This document shows, piece by piece, positions 59,869 to 64,000 of a stretch of DNA of 64,000 nt; the stretch's first letter is position 1; every line of letters begins with the position of its first letter. A program made the position numbers and the translations under genes. This DNA is from Kibdelosporangium philippinense (GTDB lineage Bacteria > Actinomycetota > Actinomycetes > Mycobacteriales > Pseudonocardiaceae). The stretch is taken from the NCBI RefSeq assembly GCF_021390435.2, contig NZ_JAJVCN010000003.1, positions 1,431,501-1,495,500 of the forward strand, written 5' to 3'. The notes below the pieces were generated by a model that saw only the letters and a list, made by a program, of their open reading frames with translations, did no database searches and was not told the DNA's origin.

Positions 59869-62292
59869 GTGGGCTCTGTGAAAGACGATCTCCAGTCGGC
59901 GAAGGCTGCGGGGCTCGCGGAGGAACTTGCGGAACTCCGCGCGCTGACAACTCAGTTGCGAGCGGAGAACACGCGGTTGCTGCGGCTGTTGGAGCTGACA
60001 CCGAAACAGGCGGCTCCGCCCGGCCCGATTCAGACCGGCTTCTTCGAAGCGCACCCCGGCCCGGTCGACCGGCGATCGGCCCCGGAGGTGAAGGTCGATT
60101 TCTTCGCTGCCCTGTTCGCCGCCCGCATCGACATCTACGCCACGCGATGGGAGAACTCGCGTACTGGCAAAGCTGGTTGGCTGCCGGCGGTGCGCGGCGG
60201 GTGGCGCAAGGGCGTCCGGCATGAGGACCGCGACTACCTGCCGCTGAGCAAGGACGTGCTGCGGACGCACCTGACCGGTGACGTGCATGTCGGACTGTAT
60301 CCGCTGTTGGATGGTGACTTGTGCTGGTGGCTGGCGGCCGACTTCGACGGCCCGATGGCGATGCTGGATGCCCTGGCCTATCTGAAGGCCGCCAGAGCGT
60401 GCTCGGTGCCGGCCGCGTTGGAAGTGTCGCGCTCGGGCGTTGGCGCCCATGCATGGGTCTTCTTCACCGCACCCGTGCCCGCGGAAACGGCTCGCCGACT
60501 TGGCACCGCCCTCTTGCGGGAGGCGATGGCGGTGCGTGGCCGCATGGACCTGGCCAGCTACGACCGGCTCTTCCCGTCGCAGGATGTGCTGCCTTCGGGC
60601 GGCGTGGGGAATCTGATCGCCACGCCTTTGCAGGGCAAGGCCCGCCAGGACGGCGCGACGGCGTTCCTCGATCTGGCGACGATGGAACCACACGATGACC
60701 AGTGGGCGTACCTGTCCTCGCTCGGCCGCATCAGCCCGGCCGAGGTCAATCGGGTCGCGCGCCGCGCCGGTGGAGTCACTGTCGGTGCCGCCATCGACAA
60801 GATCGGTGCTGCGGTCTCGACTCGGATCCGTACCACCGCACCGCCCATTGTGCACGCCGGGCTCAGCTCGGGAATCCGGCTGGAATCAGGGGAGTTGACC
60901 CCAGCGCTGCACGCGACGCTGAAGCATGCGGCATCGATGACGAATCCGGTGTTCTACGAGCGCCAGCGACTCCGAATGTCCACGTGGGACACACCGCGGT
61001 TCTTGCGCAGTTACGACGAGACACTCGACGGCGGGCTCATCCTGCCCCGGGGGCTGCACGACACGGTGGCCTCGCTGGTCGAGCAGGCGGGCAGCCGCCT
61101 TGAGGTGATCGATGGGCGGCAGGCCGGCGAGGCACGGGAGTTCACGTTCGCGGCTACGCTGACCCGTCAGCAGCAAGACGCCGTAGACGACCTACGCGAT
61201 CATGATCTCGGTGTGCTGGTCGCGCCGCCGGGCGCGGGCAAGACCGTGATGGCCTGCGCGATCATCGCCGCCCATGCGACCTCCACGCTCGTGCTGGTCG
61301 ACCGCAAGACCCTGGCCGACCAGTGGCGCACCCGCATCAGCGAAATGCTGGGCGTCAAAGCCGGCCAACTCGGCGGTGGTCGCCGCAAAACCCGTGGCGT
61401 GGTCGATGTCGTCATGCTGCAAACGCTGGCACGCAAGACCGACATCGAGGAGCTCACCAGCGGCTACGGGCTGGTCGTCGTCGATGAGTGCCACCACATC
61501 CCCGCCGCCGCGTTCGAGCACGCCGTCAAGCAGATCCCGGCCAGCCGCTGGCTCGGACTCACCGCCACTCCGTACCGACGCGACAAGCTGGACGACTTGA
61601 TAGCCCTCCAGCTGGGCCCGATCCGGCACACCATCACACAACCCACCCGTCCCGGCGAGGACAGCACGCCCCAACTCGAATTGGACACGACCGCGCAGCG
61701 TCCGAAGCCAGTGCTCCGCGTACACGACACCGCCTACCGCTATTCCGGTGACGCCGACCCGACGAAGCCCGGCGGAATGGCGGCCATCTACCGCGATCTC
61801 GTGGCCAACGACGCCCGCCTCACCCAGGTCGTCGACGATGTGATCGCTGCGCTGAAACGAGATCGGCACTGCCTACTGCTCACCCAGTGGACCACCCACG
61901 TCGAACGGTTCGCCGAGGAACTCCGGCGACGCTCGCTCGACCCGATCGTGCTGCGCGGCGGCATGACCGCGACCGCCCGCCGCGACGCCCTCGCCCGCCT
62001 CCGACCCGCGGACGGAGTACCGCTACTGGTCGTTGCCACTGGACCATTCGTCGGCGAAGGATTCGACTGCCCCGTCCTGGACACGCTCTTCCTCGCCGCA
62101 CCGATCGCGTTCAAGGGACGCCTCGTCCAGTATGCGGGTCGGATCCTCCGCGCGCACCCCGGCAAGTCCACCGCCGAAGTCCACGACTACCACGACATCA
62201 ACACCGGCGTCCTGGCTTCTTCACTGGCCAAACGCGCGCCCGGCTATGTCAGCCTCGGCTTCCCCGACCCGCGCCGAGCAGCAACACGTTGA
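59869..62292 (+). CDS. AEP primase-SF2 helicase fusion (TOTE-type conflict system)
   Basis: An 807-residue protein. A coiled-coil lies at 7-45. The archaeo-eukaryotic primase domain (about 75-320) has metal Asp 158 and Asp 160 in LAADFDG, and the SRSGVGAHAWVFF motif with His 194. A superfamily 2 helicase follows: Walker A APPGAGKT (452-459), DECHH (539-543), TATP (565-568), and the C-terminal QYAGRILR with GEGFDCP. Domain order matches the AEP-helicase proteins labelled TOTE conflict system in domain databases. Such proteins are predicted nucleic-acid-targeting defence or mobile-element functions; activity is not established. GTG 59869 or GTG 59878 are the likely starts. Confidence 0.88.
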   Translation: MGSVKDDLQSAKAAGLAEELAELRALTTQLRAENTRLLRLLELTPKQAAPPGPIQTGFFEAHPGPVDRRSAPEVKVDFFAALFAARIDIYATRWENSRTGKAGWLPAVRGGWRKGVRHEDRDYLPLSKDVLRTHLTGDVHVGLYPLLDGDLCWWLAADFDGPMAMLDALAYLKAARACSVPAALEVSRSGVGAHAWVFFTAPVPAETARRLGTALLREAMAVRGRMDLASYDRLFPSQDVLPSGGVGNLIATPLQGKARQDGATAFLDLATMEPHDDQWAYLSSLGRISPAEVNRVARRAGGVTVGAAIDKIGAAVSTRIRTTAPPIVHAGLSSGIRLESGELTPALHATLKHAASMTNPVFYERQRLRMSTWDTPRFLRSYDETLDGGLILPRGLHDTVASLVEQAGSRLEVIDGRQAGEAREFTFAATLTRQQQDAVDDLRDHDLGVLVAPPGAGKTVMACAIIAAHATSTLVLVDRKTLADQWRTRISEMLGVKAGQLGGGRRKTRGVVDVVMLQTLARKTDIEELTSGYGLVVVDECHHIPAAAFEHAVKQIPASRWLGLTATPYRRDKLDDLIALQLGPIRHTITQPTRPGEDSTPQLELDTTAQRPKPVLRVHDTAYRYSGDADPTKPGGMAAIYRDLVANDARLTQVVDDVIAALKRDRHCLLLTQWTTHVERFAEELRRRSLDPIVLRGGMTATARRDALARLRPADGVPLLVVATGPFVGEGFDCPVLDTLFLAAPIAFKGRLVQYAGRILRAHPGKSTAEVHDYHDINTGVLASSLAKRAPGYVSLGFPDPRRAATR

Positions 62293-62411
62293 GCAGGAGT
62301 AGCCGTCGATGAGCAGGCACTTTGGGCTGCTCTTACCCGATCGACTGTGCGTCCCGCGCGCGCAGTAGTTCAGTCGTAGCGCGCTGGCGTTGCATGCCGC
62401 ACTAGGCTACA

Positions 62412-62440
62412 CTGAATCACATCGACCGATCATGATTCAG
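62412..62440. promoter_or_regulatory. Palindromic operator before the XRE-ImmA operon
   Basis: CTGAATCA (62412-62419) - N13 - TGATTCAG (62433-62440), a perfect inverted repeat overlapping the -10-like TACACT (62408-62413). It sits 20 bases before the XRE start, as expected for autorepression. Confidence 0.7.
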
Positions 62441-62459
62441 TCCATGAAGGGTGGCTGCG

Positions 62460-62795
62460 ATGACAATGGGTGCCGGTGTGCCTATTGAGCGTGCCCGCGT
62501 TGCTTCGGGCCTCAGTCAGCGCGCCCTTGCGGACGCTGCTGGCATCTCGCAGCCCACCTTGTCGCGGATCATCTCCGGGGACAGAGCGGCGAAGATGCCT
62601 GAGGTGGTCGCGATCGCGTGGGCAACTGGACATACGGTCGCCCAACTCACCGAAGCTGGGACGGTGGCCGACCGAGTGCAGTGCGCCGCCCGCGCCACCA
62701 ACGACTCCGACATGGACCGCATGCGTGAAGCGCTGCTGCACTTCCTGGAACTGGACAACTACCTGGACGACCAGGCCATCCCCGCCACGGTCTGA
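62460..62795 (+). CDS. XRE-family regulator of the ImmA/IrrE operon
   Basis: 111 residues from ATG 62460 (GAAGG upstream; GTG 62451 and ATG 62466 possible). HTH: IERARVASGLSQRALADAAG, then SQPTLSRIISGDRAAKMPEV. The tail is helical with MDRMREALLHFLELDNYL. XRE repressors paired with ImmA/IrrE proteases are cleaved or released on a signal. Probably represses its own operon through the palindrome upstream. Confidence 0.85.
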   Translation: MTMGAGVPIERARVASGLSQRALADAAGISQPTLSRIISGDRAAKMPEVVAIAWATGHTVAQLTEAGTVADRVQCAARATNDSDMDRMREALLHFLELDNYLDDQAIPATV

Positions 62796-62810
62796 TGTGG
62801 ATAGATCATC

Positions 62811-63677
62811 TTGAGTGCTGAAACTGAAGGTCGTACTGCCGCCGCGCGGTTCCGTCAAGAGCACCACCTGGGCGTGCAGCCGTTGGGTGACCTTGTGGCA
62901 ATCATCGAGCAGGCGACACGGATCGACGTGGCCGTACTCGATGTCGGCCCGGATGAACACGGCCTCACGATGCGAGACCCTGCGCGCGGCGCCGTGTTCA
63001 TCGGCGTCGCGCGCACCCCGAACCCGATGCGGCAACGCAGCACGCTTGCCCACGAACTTGGCCACGTGCTGTTCGAGGACTGGGCTGACAACGGTACGGG
63101 CAACTGGAGCGAACGCAGCCCCGCGGAGATTCGAGCCGACGCCTTCGCGCGGCACCTGCTCGTACCGGTCGAGGGCTTGCGTGAGTTCCTCGGAGATCGA
63201 GAGTCCGTGACCCAAGCCACCCTCTCTGCGGTCGTTCAGCGATTCTTGGTATCACCCCAGATTGCCGCCATCGCCCTGCACCAAGCCAATTACGTCGATG
63301 ACGGCACCAAGCAGGAGTGGATGGCGCTGACCGCGCCCCAAGTGGCGTCCCGGTTCGGGTGGAGCGATCAGTACCGCGCATTACAGGCCGACTCCAATCA
63401 GCGGAGGGCGCCGCAACAGTTGCTCGCCCGCGCGATCAGGGGCTACGCGGAGGCGGTGGTGCCTGCGCAAGCCATCGCCACCTTGCGCGGCATCACACTG
63501 GAGGCCGCCGAGGCGGACCTGCGTGAGGCAGGTGTCGTGCCCGCCGAGCAGGAGATCGCGTGGGCCGCTCCGACCGAACTACCCGACGTGCACGTAGATC
63601 TGGCGGTTCTGGAAGAGGATCTCAACGCGCCAGATGACAACGGCCAGGTTACGGCGGCAGAGAAAGATTCAGGATGA
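62811..63677 (+). CDS. ImmA/IrrE-type metallopeptidase
   Basis: 288 residues from TTG 62811. Zinc motif LAHELGHVLF (HELGH about 81-85), then SPAEIRADAFARHLLVP, the conserved Glu/Asp after the motif. The C-terminal part (VASRFGWSDQYRALQ, then AIRGYAEAVVPAQAIATLRG) looks helical, with an acidic end. It would cleave the XRE repressor to switch on the downstream gene. Operon partner of the XRE gene, gap 15 bases. Confidence 0.85.
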   Translation: MSAETEGRTAAARFRQEHHLGVQPLGDLVAIIEQATRIDVAVLDVGPDEHGLTMRDPARGAVFIGVARTPNPMRQRSTLAHELGHVLFEDWADNGTGNWSERSPAEIRADAFARHLLVPVEGLREFLGDRESVTQATLSAVVQRFLVSPQIAAIALHQANYVDDGTKQEWMALTAPQVASRFGWSDQYRALQADSNQRRAPQQLLARAIRGYAEAVVPAQAIATLRGITLEAAEADLREAGVVPAEQEIAWAAPTELPDVHVDLAVLEEDLNAPDDNGQVTAAEKDSG

Positions 63678-64000
63678 GGCGCCGGCCGATCATCGACGCC
63701 GGCCCCGGCCTGAATTTTCTCTCGATCAACAAAGAGCGTCTCCTCATCGAGGTCCTGGGTCCGCTCAGTACCCCGGAGACTGTGCAAGACGAAGTGCTCC
63801 GCAAGGCCCGGCAGGATGGGCGCTTCCGCTCCGCGGCAGTGGTCTGGCAAAAGCTGACTCCCAAGTGGGTGCAGATACTCTCCGATGACCAGACACCCGA
63901 ACTTGCTGCGGTCGTCCACCGGATCACCCAGCTACCCATGGAAGAAAGGCTGAAACACCCGAAAGATCTGGGCGAGACAATGGTCATCGCGCACGCGGTC
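63674..64000 (+). CDS. PIN-like nuclease protein, partial at window end
   Basis: ATG 63674 overlaps the protease stop (ATGA). The first 109 residues are visible: RPIIDAGPGLNFLSINKERL, TPETVQDEVLRKARQD and PKDLGETMVIAHAV. The Asp near residue 8 and the GE-AHA motif fit a PIN-type RNase fold. Together with XRE and ImmA it forms a toxin-antitoxin-like or defence operon. The C-terminus lies outside the window, so PIN identity is probable, not certain. Confidence 0.65.
   Translation, partial: MRRRPIIDAGPGLNFLSINKERLLIEVLGPLSTPETVQDEVLRKARQDGRFRSAAVVWQKLTPKWVQILSDDQTPELAAVVHRITQLPMEERLKHPKDLGETMVIAHAV

Noticed and set aside
1..64000. CRISPR arrays, tRNA or rRNA genes
   Set aside because: No regularly spaced identical repeats and no tRNA- or rRNA-like sequence seen on reading; a dedicated scan would be needed to exclude them fully.

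Overview
The DNA is high-GC, with GTG/TTG starts and many ATGA/GTGA stop-start overlaps. It carries gene families typical of filamentous actinobacteria (DUF397, SARP/BTAD regulators, CYTH-CHAD, GH20, ERDLHDG-type kinases). This suggests a Pseudonocardiales-like actinomycete; the order is inferred and the species cannot be named. No tRNA, rRNA or CRISPR array was seen.

(1) About 576-35781 is a complete-looking siphovirus prophage of about 35.2 kb, integrated inside a host propionyl/acetyl-CoA synthetase gene (prpE-like). The 5' part of that gene is at 1-575 and the 3' part at 35781-36739. The two halves join in frame at a shared CGA. A large serine recombinase sits directly beside attR. The left arm (906-5301) holds plus-strand genes that look expressed in the lysogen: an XRE/TPR regulator, a run of overlapping small proteins, a DUF397 protein and a lipoprotein. 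The minus strand then carries an orphan DNA methylase, the lysis genes (holin, amidase) and the tail, head and terminase genes in the usual order. After these come two HNH nucleases, many small early genes in overlapping chains, and a divergent repressor/activator switch with CGCTA repeats at 33160-33295.

(2) 36740-50807 is chromosomal: a lipoprotein, a GH20 beta-N-acetylhexosaminidase, an aldehyde dehydrogenase relative that has lost its active site, a divergent GAF regulator, and remnants of a SARP regulator and an ABC ATPase fused tail to tail. An operon of a secreted protein, a 46-residue lipoprotein, an OmpR-type regulator and a sensor kinase follows. Then come a CYTH-CHAD protein, an orphan sensor kinase with a duplicated sensor, an NmrA-like oxidoreductase divergent from a TetR regulator, and a small secreted protein made of nine-residue repeats. 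Two large palindromes at convergent gene ends share the arms TCGTGAGTGGTT/AACCACTCACGA.

(3) 50930-57300 is decayed. An AAA-type regulator fragment is joined to an NHL-repeat gene that carries a frameshift and a 4.47-kb insertion of IS110, IS1380 and IS630 family elements. Removing the insertion between its flanking TA dinucleotides restores the last NHL codons.

(4) 57660-64000 looks like a defence or conflict island. It holds a recombinase-type HTH protein, two conserved unknown genes, an archaeo-eukaryotic primase fused to a superfamily 2 helicase (TOTE-type), and an XRE / ImmA-IrrE protease / PIN-like operon that runs off the window end.
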